Counted from the first letter of the stretch, positions 6,061-14,188 are shown. The stretch is DNA of 17,213 bases from DASZZV01 sp035544835 (GCA_035544835.1 DASZZV010000010.1:1-17213); one strand, 5' to 3'. Notes: generated from the sequence alone by a model not told the origin. Made by a program: numbers and translations.

Positions 6061-6204
6061 TTGTCATCCTGAGCCGCAGCGAAGGATCTTCGGTGACATG
6101 ACGGCGATTTGAATTCAAATCCTGCAGATGTCGCCAAAGATCCTTCGGTCGCACTCACATTCTTCCGACCCGTCACCTCTGAGCCCGCTCCCTCAGGATG
6201 ACAA
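6061..6204. repeat. 144-bp MITE-like palindromic element
   Basis: Outer ends TTGTCATCCTGAG (6061-6073) and CTCAGGATGACAA (6192-6204) are perfect 13-bp inverted repeats. An inner pair, CGAAGGATCTT (6080-6090) with AAGATCCTTCG (6137-6147), is also perfect, and at the centre GATTTGAATTCAAATC (6106-6121) is a perfect 16-bp palindrome. The nested symmetry and lack of coding capacity fit a non-autonomous mobile or structural repeat. The TCATCCTGAG/GAAGGATCT wording resembles repeats I associate with several environmental phyla (recall, not checked). It fills the gap between the polyprenyl synthase stop and the riboswitch promoter. Confidence 0.75.
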
Positions 6205-6214
6205 TCGGGCGCCT

Positions 6215-7108
6215 TCATCGCACGCGGTCTCTCACCATCTCCGCCAGCTCCCGGAGATGAGAGGCGGCCCCGCCCAACGATTGAATTGCGGCAATGCTGG
6301 TCGCCGTGAGCTCGACCGAAAGTTGCCGCGCGCCGTCCACCCCGGCCAGCTTCACGAAGGTGAGCTTGTCGACGTCCTTGCCGACGTCTTTCCCGATGGC
6401 CTCAGCCGTAGCGGTCACGTCGAGAATGTCGTCAGTGATCTGAAAAGCCAGCCCCAGATTCTTGGCGTAGGCCTCGATGGACCGAACACTCGATTCCGGG
6501 GCGTTGGCCAGGATGGCCCCACTGCTCGCCGCGGCGACGAAAAGCGCCCCGGTCTTTCGGCTGTGAATGTACTCGAGGGTCTCGAAATCGAGCCGTGCTG
6601 ATTCGCTGTGAAGGTCCACAGCCTCGCCGCCGATCGTCCCGTCCCAACCGACCGCGGCGACCACACGGTCGATGAGCACCTTGAGCGGCCAGCGCCTCGG
6701 ATTCATCGCGGCGTGGTTCGCGGCGATCAAGCCATAGGCATGATTCAGAAGAGCCACGGCACTGAGGATCGCCAGGTCTTCTCCGAAGGAGCGATGCAGC
6801 GCGGGCTTTCCGCGCCGTAGCTCGGCATCGTCCATGGCCGGGAGGTCATCGAGGATCAGCGACGAAGAATGAATCATCTCGAACGCCGCCGCGGCGTCGA
6901 GCAGACGATCGCATCGGCCACCAAAAGCCTCCCCCACCGTCAGCAGAAGAAGCGCGCGAATTCGTTTCCCGGGCGAAGTGATGGCCTCGCTAAGTGGACC
7001 GGTGAGAACAGCAGGTGCAGACGCCGCGAGGCGAATGCCGTCGAGATGTTGATCGATGAGCGTTCGGCGCGCCGAAAAGTAACTATTCACTGCAGTCTCA
7101 ACCCGCAT
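6215..7108 (-). CDS. ispA: Polyprenyl diphosphate synthase (FPP/GGPP synthase type)
   Basis: 297 residues, the usual length of the all-trans short-chain prenyltransferases. The enzyme condenses isopentenyl diphosphate with allylic diphosphates in the cytosol. Visible motifs are PGKRIR (46-51), the first Asp-rich motif DDLPAMDD (87-94) followed by LRRGKPALH, the second Asp-rich motif QITDDILD (223-230), and GKDVGKD (239-245). The residue five places before the first Asp is Ser82, where E. coli FPP synthase has Tyr; a small residue there favours a product longer than C15, so GGPP synthase is possible. It starts with ATG at 7108 and stands alone on the minus strand, divergent from the chemoreceptor gene with 83 nt between them. 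Together with ispH it represents isoprenoid supply, but the two are not co-transcribed. Confidence 0.95.
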   Translation of the reverse strand: MRVETAVNSYFSARRTLIDQHLDGIRLAASAPAVLTGPLSEAITSPGKRIRALLLLTVGEAFGGRCDRLLDAAAAFEMIHSSSLILDDLPAMDDAELRRGKPALHRSFGEDLAILSAVALLNHAYGLIAANHAAMNPRRWPLKVLIDRVVAAVGWDGTIGGEAVDLHSESARLDFETLEYIHSRKTGALFVAAASSGAILANAPESSVRSIEAYAKNLGLAFQITDDILDVTATAEAIGKDVGKDVDKLTFVKLAGVDGARQLSVELTATSIAAIQSLGGAASHLRELAEMVRDRVR

Positions 7109-7191
7109 CTCACACGGTTCAGCGCGACCGGAGCCGCGGGTGGTCGGTCGCTCCTCGTGATCGCTATGGTAGCATCGGAAAACGAGGAATC

Positions 7192-10100
7192 ATGAACCTG
7201 CTGGCGCTCACAAATCGTAGAAGGATCATCGCTTTCGGCGTGGGACTGGCTCTTCTCATCACTCTTCTCTATCTCTTCGGCTTCCGGGGATCAGCACTCA
7301 CAAAAGCTTTTCTGATCGGTGCCGCGTCCGGTCTGGTGATTTTCCTGATGGATGCATGGCAGCCGACCATGACGTCGTCCGTAGCTGGCAGTGAAGGCGA
7401 GCGCATCGGTTCGGCGGCAGGCCTGCTCAATCGGATCACCGCCGGCGATCTGACTTTCAAGAACAGTGATATCGAACGTGTGGCCGGCGGCAGGGCCATG
7501 AGCGTGGCCGTTCACGGTCTCGTTCTGAATCTCGAGCGAACGATCAGCCGCTTCAGTCAGTTGACCCGCGACGTCAGCGGAGTCAGCGAGCAATTCAGCA
7601 AGCGCTCGCGAGCGCTGGCTCGCATCTCCAGCGATCAGCTGTCATCGGCGGAGAGCACGGCCGAGTCGGTCGGACAGATCGACCAGTCCATCAACTCCGT
7701 TCAGCGGAGTATGGAGAATCTCTCGCTGAATGCCGAGGAGACGTCGACATCGATTCTGCAGATGTCGGCCAGCATCGAGGAAGTAAGCCGCATCGCCGAC
7801 ACCCTCTCTCAGTTCGTGGAGGAGACGGCGTCAGCAATCGAAGAAATGATCGCCTCGATCAACGAAGTCGCCAGTAACACCGAGAGCTTCTCCTCGTTCG
7901 CCATCCAGACCGCCAGTTCCATGGTGCAGATGAACGCCACCACGGTGGAGATCGGAAAATCGGCGCGGCAGTCTTCGGATTTCGCGCGGTATGTGGCCGA
8001 GGCGGCCAATGAGGGGCGCGAGGCTGTACAGAGCTCCGTCGAAGGGATGCGCAAGATTCAGCAATCCGTCGACGAGGCCTCGTCGGCACTCAACACGCTG
8101 GGCGAGCGCTCCCTGGAGATCGGCGAGATCGTACGCGTCATCGACGAGATCGCCGGCCAGACCAATCTCCTGGCACTCAACGCCGCCATCATCGCCGCTC
8201 AGGCAGGAGATCGTGGCCGCGGTTTTGCCGTCGTTGCTGACGAGATCCGTGACCTCTCGGAGCGCACCTCGGTTTCAACCGATGAGATCCGCACGCTCAT
8301 TCAGAACGTTCAACGAAGTGTCGACAAGGCGGCCGGTCAGATGACCGCCAGCTCCGAGAGAGTCACCGAGGGAGTGAATGTCACCGTTCGGGCCGAGCAG
8401 GTACTCGGAAAAATCCTCGATCTGACGGAACGTTCCACGGCCTCGATCGGCGAGATCGCGCGCGCCACGGAGGAACAGATCCGTGGAAGTGACGCAGCCA
8501 CGCGTGCCATTGAGGAAGTTACGAAGATGGTTCAGCAGACCGCCGCAGCGACCCAGGAGCAGTCGATCACGTCGCGAAAGATCGGCGAGCAGACCGGAAC
8601 GGTACGCGACTACACCAAGCATCTGAAACGGGCCATGCAGGAGCAGGAGACGGGAAGCCGGGCCATCAGCCAGGCCATGGAAAACATCATGGCCGCCGTC
8701 GGTACTGTCGTCTCTTCGACCTCTGTCCTTTCCACGGAGAGCGGCACGATCGTTCAGGCCATGACGACGATCCAGCAGGGAACCCGTGAGAGCAACTTCA
8801 CGGTTGCCGACCTGAGCCAGATGGCGAACACGCTGCGTCAGGAGTCCTCACTTCTGTCCCAGGAGCTCCTTCGCTTCAGGCTTCCCAAGGCGGAACGCGG
8901 TGGACGTCTCGTCACCGCTACCGTTCTTCCAACCGAGCTCACGCTCGATCCGGTCTTCTGCCAGTTCATGGCACTCGGGTACATTCAGAAGGCCATTCAC
9001 GAGAATCTCGTCGAATTCGGCGAAGGCGCAGAGCTGGTGCCGGCCATCGCTGAGCGATGGGAAGTACTCGATCACGGAACTCTGTACCGCTTCCATATCC
9101 GACCTAACGCGAAGTTCCATTCCGGAAGGCTAATCACCGCGGAAGATGTCGCCAACACCTTCCACCGCATCATGTCGCCCGAGCTGAACTCGCCGGGTCG
9201 ATGGATCATGAGGCCGGTCAAGGGCGCCGAGAAAGTCATGGCCGGTCACGCCACGAAGGCAGAAGGACTGCGAGTCGTCGATTCGGCCACGCTGGAAATC
9301 GAGCTGACCGAGCCCCTGGCGTTTTTTCTTCTTCTCCTCTCGATGCCGGAGGCGGGAATCGTTCCCATCGAGGAAACGAAAGACCAGCGGGAATTTGCGC
9401 AAAAGGGCATCGGTGCAGGCGAATTCATCGTCGACCGCGTCTCGGCTGAATCGGTGGTCATGCGGGCCAACCGAAACTACTGGGACTCCAGCAAGCCACG
9501 GGTCGACGAGCTCGAGTTCCGACTCGACTTCAAGAGCGCAAAGGAGATGTCCGACGCTTTCCTGCGTGGTGAACTGGACATCGCTCACGGCATTCCCCTC
9601 GCCGTGATCGAGCAGTTGCGGAAAGATCCGGTGCGCGCCCCCTACATTCTCGACACCGTTCAGCTGCACACCTCTTACCTCACTTTTGATTGCTCGAAGC
9701 CACCCTTCAACAAGGTTGAGGTGCGGCAGGCTGTCCAATATGCGATCAACAAGGATCGGATCAATCAGCGGATCTTTTCCGGTCTCGGCGTTCCCGCGCA
9801 GTCCCTGCTTCCGCCCGGCCTTTTGGGACACGATCCGAACCTGAAAGGCTACCAGTACGATCCGGAGCGCGCACGCCAGCTTCTCAGCCAGAGCGGATAT
9901 GGATCGGGATTCTCGATCGACTACCCGAACTGGGACACCAACGAGTTCTATAACTCCGGACAGGTCACGCTGATCATCGAGGATCTCGCGGCAGTGGGAA
10001 TCACGATGAATGTCACGCAGAGCGATGCCCGTTCGGTGAGACAGCTGCAGCTCAACGAGAATCACAATTCCATCTTCACCGGCAACTGGTATGCGGACTT

Positions 10101-10398
10101 TCCCGATCCCGATAACTTCTTCTTCATCTTTCTGCACACACAGTCGGAGACGATCCGCGGAACGCACTTTCACTCTCCCGAGCTGGACCGGACCATCGAA
10201 GAAGCGAGGCGGTCCTCCGATACCGAGCGACGGGCCGAGATCTACCGGGAGCTCGATAAGCTGGTGGTGAGAGAGTCTCCCTTCGTCTTCCTCTTCCACG
10301 ACCGATTCTTCGTCATTTCCAAGCCCGAGGTACGAGGACTCAGCACCTATCTCGTTCCTCCCCCCGTTCGATATCGGGATATCTGGCTCGAGCGCTAG
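7192..10398 (+). CDS. Fusion of methyl-accepting chemotaxis protein and cytoplasmic SBP_bac_5 peptide-binding domain
   Basis: 1068 residues in one uninterrupted frame. The N-terminus has two membrane segments (about 12-30 and 36-53) joined by a loop of only about six residues, so no periplasmic sensor exists. A HAMP-like stretch (about 68-120) leads into an MCP coiled coil (about 125-545) whose hairpin tip carries QTNLLALNAA (323-332) and GRGFAVVADEIRDLSERT. From about residue 570 to the end lies a full SBP_bac_5 (OppA/DppA-type) domain, with RGGRLVTA, the ERWEVLDHGTLYRFHIRPNAKFHSG region, NRNYWD, and VRQAVQYAINKDRI. No signal peptide or membrane segment precedes it, and the Arg-rich first residues favour a cytoplasmic N-terminus, so both ends should be cytoplasmic. 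An intracellular peptide or metabolite sensor controlling CheA is inferred. GAGGA precedes the ATG closely. No other che gene is in the window. Confidence 0.95.
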   Translation: MNLLALTNRRRIIAFGVGLALLITLLYLFGFRGSALTKAFLIGAASGLVIFLMDAWQPTMTSSVAGSEGERIGSAAGLLNRITAGDLTFKNSDIERVAGGRAMSVAVHGLVLNLERTISRFSQLTRDVSGVSEQFSKRSRALARISSDQLSSAESTAESVGQIDQSINSVQRSMENLSLNAEETSTSILQMSASIEEVSRIADTLSQFVEETASAIEEMIASINEVASNTESFSSFAIQTASSMVQMNATTVEIGKSARQSSDFARYVAEAANEGREAVQSSVEGMRKIQQSVDEASSALNTLGERSLEIGEIVRVIDEIAGQTNLLALNAAIIAAQAGDRGRGFAVVADEIRDLSERTSVSTDEIRTLIQNVQRSVDKAAGQMTASSERVTEGVNVTVRAEQVLGKILDLTERSTASIGEIARATEEQIRGSDAATRAIEEVTKMVQQTAAATQEQSITSRKIGEQTGTVRDYTKHLKRAMQEQETGSRAISQAMENIMAAVGTVVSSTSVLSTESGTIVQAMTTIQQGTRESNFTVADLSQMANTLRQESSLLSQELLRFRLPKAERGGRLVTATVLPTELTLDPVFCQFMALGYIQKAIHENLVEFGEGAELVPAIAERWEVLDHGTLYRFHIRPNAKFHSGRLITAEDVANTFHRIMSPELNSPGRWIMRPVKGAEKVMAGHATKAEGLRVVDSATLEIELTEPLAFFLLLLSMPEAGIVPIEETKDQREFAQKGIGAGEFIVDRVSAESVVMRANRNYWDSSKPRVDELEFRLDFKSAKEMSDAFLRGELDIAHGIPLAVIEQLRKDPVRAPYILDTVQLHTSYLTFDCSKPPFNKVEVRQAVQYAINKDRINQRIFSGLGVPAQSLLPPGLLGHDPNLKGYQYDPERARQLLSQSGYGSGFSIDYPNWDTNEFYNSGQVTLIIEDLAAVGITMNVTQSDARSVRQLQLNENHNSIFTGNWYADFPDPDNFFFIFLHTQSETIRGTHFHSPELDRTIEEARRSSDTERRAEIYRELDKLVVRESPFVFLFHDRFFVISKPEVRGLSTYLVPPPVRYRDIWLER

Positions 10399-10407
10399 CG
10401 GCGGGAA

Positions 10408-11394
10408 TTGGTCGAGTTGGAACCAGAAGCCGCAGGCCAGAGGCCAGCAGCGCCCGCCACGGTCCACGCGGTCCTGTTTACCGTGGCCGTTCTTTTCTCG
10501 CTGAACTATTTGTTCGGGAAAATCGCGCTCCGAAGTTTTCACCCGCTGGCGTTGGCCTGGCTACGGGTGTGTGGCTCGGCAGCCCTGCTCTCGCTCCTGG
10601 CCTGGGTTCAACAGCGTCGATGGCCGCTCGCGGCGGTGGCAGAAAAACGTTCCCTGGTCCTCTACTCACTTCTGGGCGTGGTATTCAATCAGCTCCTGTT
10701 CATCAGCGGCCTGTCGCTGACGTCCGCGCATGAGGCGGCCATCCTGATCACGACGATTCCGATCTTCACTCTGGTTGGAGCGATCCTTCTCAAGACCGAG
10801 AAGGCCAGCCTCAGACGGGGCCTCGGCATCGCCGTAGCGGCGGTGGGAGCTCTGACGATCATCGGCTTTCAGGGAGTGGCGGGAACCCGAAGCTCCATGC
10901 TCGGTGACGTCCTGGTGCTCCTTAACTGCTCCTCGTTCGGCACATACCTCGTCGTCTCCCGTCCCATCATGTCGCGATATCCCGCTTCTCTCGTAATCGC
11001 CAGTATTTTTCTGATCGCCGTTCCCTTGATGCTTCCTTTCTGTCTGGTCGGTCTTGCGCGACAGAACTGGGGAGCGATCACCATGGCGTCGTGGCTCGGG
11101 CTGGCCGGAATGATCATCGGGCCGACCGTAGTGGCGTATCAGCTCAACGGCTGGGCGTTGGGCCGAGCAGAAAGCTCGACCGTTGCGGCTTACACCTACC
11201 TCCAGCCCTTCATCGCCTCCCTGCTCGCGGCAGCCGTCCTGAAGGAGACGATTGGAGGCACGACCCTCATCTCCGGGACGATCATTTGCATTGGAGTGGC
11301 GCTGGCGACGCGGAGGTCGGGCGCGAGGGGAGCCAAATCAGGCGCTGTAAACGTCCGGCCGTCCGCGCCGTCAGATAGTTGTGGTACCCGATGA
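10408..11394 (+). CDS. EamA/DMT-superfamily transporter, TTG start
   Basis: 328 residues with about ten membrane helices in two tandem EamA halves (about 20-150 and 165-302), as in drug/metabolite exporters such as RhaT/RarD relatives. Typical features are the LNYLFGKIAL stretch in the first helix, LFISGLSLTSAHEAAIL near the end of the first half, and AYTYLQPFIASLLAAAVLKE in the second. The substrate cannot be read from the sequence. The frame contains TTG codons at 10408 and 10417 but no ATG or GTG before the first helix; 10408, preceded by GGGAA, is chosen. It lies 9 nt after the chemoreceptor gene and ends in an ATGA overlap with the ECF sigma gene, so it may be part of the stress operon. 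Confidence 0.9.
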   Translation: MVELEPEAAGQRPAAPATVHAVLFTVAVLFSLNYLFGKIALRSFHPLALAWLRVCGSAALLSLLAWVQQRRWPLAAVAEKRSLVLYSLLGVVFNQLLFISGLSLTSAHEAAILITTIPIFTLVGAILLKTEKASLRRGLGIAVAAVGALTIIGFQGVAGTRSSMLGDVLVLLNCSSFGTYLVVSRPIMSRYPASLVIASIFLIAVPLMLPFCLVGLARQNWGAITMASWLGLAGMIIGPTVVAYQLNGWALGRAESSTVAAYTYLQPFIASLLAAAVLKETIGGTTLISGTIICIGVALATRRSGARGAKSGAVNVRPSAPSDSCGTR

Positions 11395-12020
11395 AGATGG
11401 CAAACGTTCAGTGCACTGAACCTGTGGCAGAAACGCCGGACGCTGATCTGATCAGCCGGAGTCTGGCCGGGAACGAGCAGGCTTACGCTCAGATCGTAGA
11501 GCGATATCAGAGAAAGATCTTCAGGATCGCTCTGGCTATCGTGCGGAACGAGATGGACGCAGACCTGGTCACGCAGGACACGTTTGTCCAGGCGTATTTG
11601 AGCCTTGGGAAGTTCGAGAGGAGGGCGGGTCTGGAAACCTGGTTGACGCGCATCGCCATCAACAGGGGACGCGACGTACTAAGGGCCCGCAAGTGGACTT
11701 TTCTCCCCTGGAGCTCTCGAGACGAGGATGGTGAAACGGTAGGAATCGATCTGGCTGACGGCCGCCCCGACGCCGAGAACGAGGCTTTGGGCGGCGAGAT
11801 TGGTAGAGCGATTGAAAGAGCCATCGAGCACCTGTCGGAGCAACAGAAAACGATCTTCACACTCCGCCATTTCGAGGACCTTTCGCTGGAAGACATCGCC
11901 AGGCTTTTGAAGCTGCGCCCCGGAACGGTCCGAGCGCATTTGTTCCGGGCAGTACACAAAGTTCGCAAGGAGTTACGAAGCTGGTTGCCGGAGCATCCGG
12001 AATTCGAGGGGCCCATATGA
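11391..12020 (+). CDS. ECF-type RNA polymerase sigma factor
   Basis: 209 residues from the ATG at 11391. Region 2 (about 25-100) includes QKIF-like RKIFRIALAIVRN and DADLVTQDTFVQAYL, the -10 recognition and core-binding helices; the linker (about 101-140) is acidic; region 4 (about 145-195) has LSEQQKTIFTLRHFEDLSLEDIA and a helix-turn-helix TVRAHLFRAVHKVRK. No region 1 or 3 is present, as in ECF sigmas. The frame extends to a TTG at 11379, but the ATG overlaps the transporter stop as ATGA and is preferred. The next gene encodes its probable anti-sigma factor with another ATGA overlap, so the sigma is expected to be held inactive at the membrane until an envelope signal arrives. Confidence 0.94.
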   Translation: MKMANVQCTEPVAETPDADLISRSLAGNEQAYAQIVERYQRKIFRIALAIVRNEMDADLVTQDTFVQAYLSLGKFERRAGLETWLTRIAINRGRDVLRARKWTFLPWSSRDEDGETVGIDLADGRPDAENEALGGEIGRAIERAIEHLSEQQKTIFTLRHFEDLSLEDIARLLKLRPGTVRAHLFRAVHKVRKELRSWLPEHPEFEGPI

Positions 12021-12535
12021 AACACTACAGCGAAGTTGATCTGCTGGAGCATTACTACCTGCCGTCGAGTGATACCGCGGTCAGCGAGCATGTTGCTGGC
12101 TGCCCTGATTGCCTCGGTCGCTTCAAGCGCCTTCAGCTGAAGCTGCAGGCTGGCCGCAAGGAATCGTGTTCTTCTATCGAACGGAAGCCGGCCACCTTCT
12201 GGAAGCGTCAGCAGATCGCCATCAAACGGAAGATCGATGCCGTCCAGCCGCAGCGGCGTATGGATGTACCGAGGCTCTCGGCGGCGGCCGCGCTGGTCGT
12301 CCTTCTGGCTGGTGGGGTCTGGATGCAGGAGAGGTCGGCCACCTCATCGGTGAAGACCGCGTCGGTGAAGCCGGCCGTCGTCCGGAGCGTGACAACCTCC
12401 GCGACCTCCGAGACGCTTGGCGAGACCAGGAGCGAAGATCCGTGGGCTTCCGACGAGCTCAAGGATTTCCACAGTGTCGTTCAGTGGGAGAGCTGGGAAG
12501 ATCCCTCCACGGGATCGAGGAAAGGTACGTCATGA
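12017..12535 (+). CDS. Membrane-anchored zinc-finger anti-sigma factor (ZAS-like)
   Basis: 172 residues: a short N-terminal cytoplasmic domain with H25-x3-C29-x2-C32, the HxxxCxxC zinc motif of ZAS/zf-HC2 anti-sigma factors, a basic linker (about 60-82), one membrane helix (about 87-103) and a Ser/Thr-rich periplasmic tail of about 65 residues with SEDPWASDELKDF. The position directly after an ECF sigma gene, ATGA overlap at both ends and the topology all support an anti-sigma role. The periplasmic tail may contact the next protein of the operon. Sequence conservation outside the zinc motif is low, as is usual in this class. Confidence 0.85.
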   Translation: MKHYSEVDLLEHYYLPSSDTAVSEHVAGCPDCLGRFKRLQLKLQAGRKESCSSIERKPATFWKRQQIAIKRKIDAVQPQRRMDVPRLSAAAALVVLLAGGVWMQERSATSSVKTASVKPAVVRSVTTSATSETLGETRSEDPWASDELKDFHSVVQWESWEDPSTGSRKGTS

Positions 12536-13011
12536 GGAAACTGATGTTTTTGGCTTTGCTGTCTTTGACAGCGGGAACGGCTTTCGCTCAGGGACCGGGC
12601 CTTCCGAATGGGAAGTGGTGGAGAAAGCCTGAGGTTGTCGAGCGCCTCGCTCTGTCGCAGGATCAGCAGCAGAAACTCGATGGAATCTTCAGGGCGTCGG
12701 CGCCGCAGCTCATCGATCTCAGGGGCGATGTCGAGAAGCGCAGCCTCGAGCTGCGCGGGGAGCTCGATCAGCCACAACTCAACCGAGGGGACATTCAACG
12801 CCTGGCAGCGAAACTCAACGAGTCGCGGGGGCGCCTCTTCGAGCGCGAGCTGATGATGATGGTCGACATGCGCAGCGCCTTGAGCGACGAGCAGTGGGGC
12901 CGCCTCCGCACCGCCATGGCCGATCAGGAAGGACAGCGAGGACGCGGAATGCGTCGTGGCGGCGAACAAGGTCAGCCTCAGCAGATGCCGCGGGAACGCA
13001 GGCGCCCGTAG
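12532..13011 (+). CDS. Spy/CpxP/CnrX-like periplasmic stress or metal sensor protein
   Basis: 159 residues from the ATG at 12532, which overlaps the anti-sigma stop as ATGA. A signal peptide (1-19, ending AFA) is followed by an all-helical domain with LTxxQ-like repeats, LSQDQ (41-45) and LSDEQW (117-122), as in Spy, CpxP, ZraP and the CnrX/PF13801 family. The C-terminus (about 133-159) is Gly/Arg/Gln-rich and probably disordered. In Cupriavidus CnrYXH, a CnrX-type periplasmic protein controls the anti-sigma CnrY and ECF sigma CnrH; the same three components occur here, so a sensor or chaperone role upstream of the sigma is inferred. The open frame extends upstream inside the anti-sigma gene, but that part lacks a signal peptide and is rejected. 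Confidence 0.85.
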   Translation: MRKLMFLALLSLTAGTAFAQGPGLPNGKWWRKPEVVERLALSQDQQQKLDGIFRASAPQLIDLRGDVEKRSLELRGELDQPQLNRGDIQRLAAKLNESRGRLFERELMMMVDMRSALSDEQWGRLRTAMADQEGQRGRGMRRGGEQGQPQQMPRERRRP

Positions 13012-13018
13012 TTTGTTG

Positions 13019-13079
13019 TAATCGGAGTGGCGGCATCTACGCCGCCGAGCCAGGCGACAGGATGTCGCCACTCCGATTA
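13019..13079. repeat. REP-like 61-bp palindrome
   Basis: TAATCGGAGTGGCG begins at 13019 and its complement ends at 13079; the two 19-nt arms (13019-13037, 13061-13079) differ at one position. The spacer holds a further GGCGGC/GCCGCC pairing. The hairpin starts 7 nt after the Spy-like gene stop and ends before the GTG of the ABC gene, a position typical of REP elements or transcript 3' ends. No T-run follows, so a rho-independent terminator is unlikely. Confidence 0.75.
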
Positions 13080-13096
13080 ATGCGTAGAATCCCGCC

Positions 13097-14188
13097 GTGC
13101 TCGATCTTGCCGTACAATCGCTCGCCTTCTCTCATCGGGGAGCGACTCCCCTTTTCACAGATCTCTCCTTTCGAATCCCCGCGCGCTCCCACGCGGCGAT
13201 CGTCGGCGTCAGGGGAAGCGGAAAGTCCACGCTTCTAAAGCTCCTTGCTGGAGACTTAAAACCTTCCGGGGGATCGATCCTCATCGGCACTCGCGAGGTC
13301 CACGACCTGCCCCGAAAACGCCGACCTCTCCTGTATCTGACCCCTCAGCTGGAGCAGCCGGCGAGATGGTCCGTTGGCCATCTTCTCGTGGCCGCGGTAC
13401 GGCAACGTCCACTCGATCGGGAAGATCGGTTCCTCGATCTCGACGAGGCAGCGCGGCGGTGGGAGGTCGATCGACTGCTCGATCGATCGCTGCGACAACT
13501 GTCGACCTCCGAACTGGCCCGCGCGCGATGTGCGCAGATCGAACTGCTGCGGCCGGGCATCCTCATCATGGAGCGTCTTCTCAGCGGCACCGACCCTTCC
13601 GAAGGGAGCGAGCTCTCCGATCAGCTCTTCCGCTTTCTTCGAACGATCGGCACGACCGTCGTCGCCGAGATCGGCAGTTTCCACGACCTGGGAAACTGTG
13701 ACGCCGTTCTGGTGCTCGAAGCGGGAAAGATCAGTCTGACCGGCAGTAGCAAACATGCCTATGAGTCGCCCTCCTCGACGGATGCGGCGAGAGCGACCGG
13801 ACAGGTCAATCTCGTACCGGTGACCATTCGGGGAACCGAGGTCGAGTCCCCGATCGGTGCCTGGAACGAATCAAATCCGCCCTTTCAGGGGGACGGCATC
13901 TATCTGCTGAGACCCGAGCACCTCGTGATTGCTGGCAAGGGGGAAGACTCCGACTTCATCCTGGCCGTTGAGGAGGCTTTCTTTTTCGAGGGGACCTGGC
14001 ATCTCCGCGGATTCATGAGTGCCGGACAGAGTGTGGTGGCCACAGCGCCGGCATCAGCCAACGTCAGCAAGGGTAAGCTCCTGCCCTATCGAATCCTTCC
14101 GCATCCTCGGCGGTACGAGCAGCGTCCCCACGGCGGACTGGGCGGAGTGCCTCGTGATGGCGTCCCCTCCATGCGGGACTCGCGTTAA
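13097..14188 (+). CDS. Degenerate ABC transporter ATP-binding subunit with TOBE-like C-terminus
   Basis: 363 residues from a GTG start. The nucleotide-binding fold (about 1-225) keeps a perfect Walker A, GVRGSGKST (37-45), and a Q-loop Gln84, but other catalytic motifs have decayed: the signature is LSTSE (135-139) instead of LSGGQ, Walker B is ILIMER (155-160) with Met158 where the Mg-binding Asp should be, and the H-loop position is Ile192. The second half (about 235-340) has YLLRPEHLVI, the hallmark of the TOBE domain of MalK/PotA/ModC-type import ATPases. ATP binding without efficient hydrolysis is inferred. No permease or binding-protein gene is adjacent. The last 20 residues look unrelated to the family. 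Frame and composition are otherwise normal, so it appears to be a kept gene, not a fresh pseudogene. Confidence 0.85.
   Translation: MLDLAVQSLAFSHRGATPLFTDLSFRIPARSHAAIVGVRGSGKSTLLKLLAGDLKPSGGSILIGTREVHDLPRKRRPLLYLTPQLEQPARWSVGHLLVAAVRQRPLDREDRFLDLDEAARRWEVDRLLDRSLRQLSTSELARARCAQIELLRPGILIMERLLSGTDPSEGSELSDQLFRFLRTIGTTVVAEIGSFHDLGNCDAVLVLEAGKISLTGSSKHAYESPSSTDAARATGQVNLVPVTIRGTEVESPIGAWNESNPPFQGDGIYLLRPEHLVIAGKGEDSDFILAVEEAFFFEGTWHLRGFMSAGQSVVATAPASANVSKGKLLPYRILPHPRRYEQRPHGGLGGVPRDGVPSMRDSR

Noticed and set aside
9130..10542. 470-residue open frame on the minus strand opposite the SBP domain
   Set aside because: A shadow frame caused by GC-biased codon use in the sense gene; its translation resembles no family and it lies fully within a well-supported gene.
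12109..12531. Longer version of the Spy-like protein starting inside the anti-sigma gene
   Set aside because: It overlaps the anti-sigma frame almost entirely, lacks a signal peptide at its start, and the internal ATG at 12532 gives both a clean signal peptide and an ATGA overlap.
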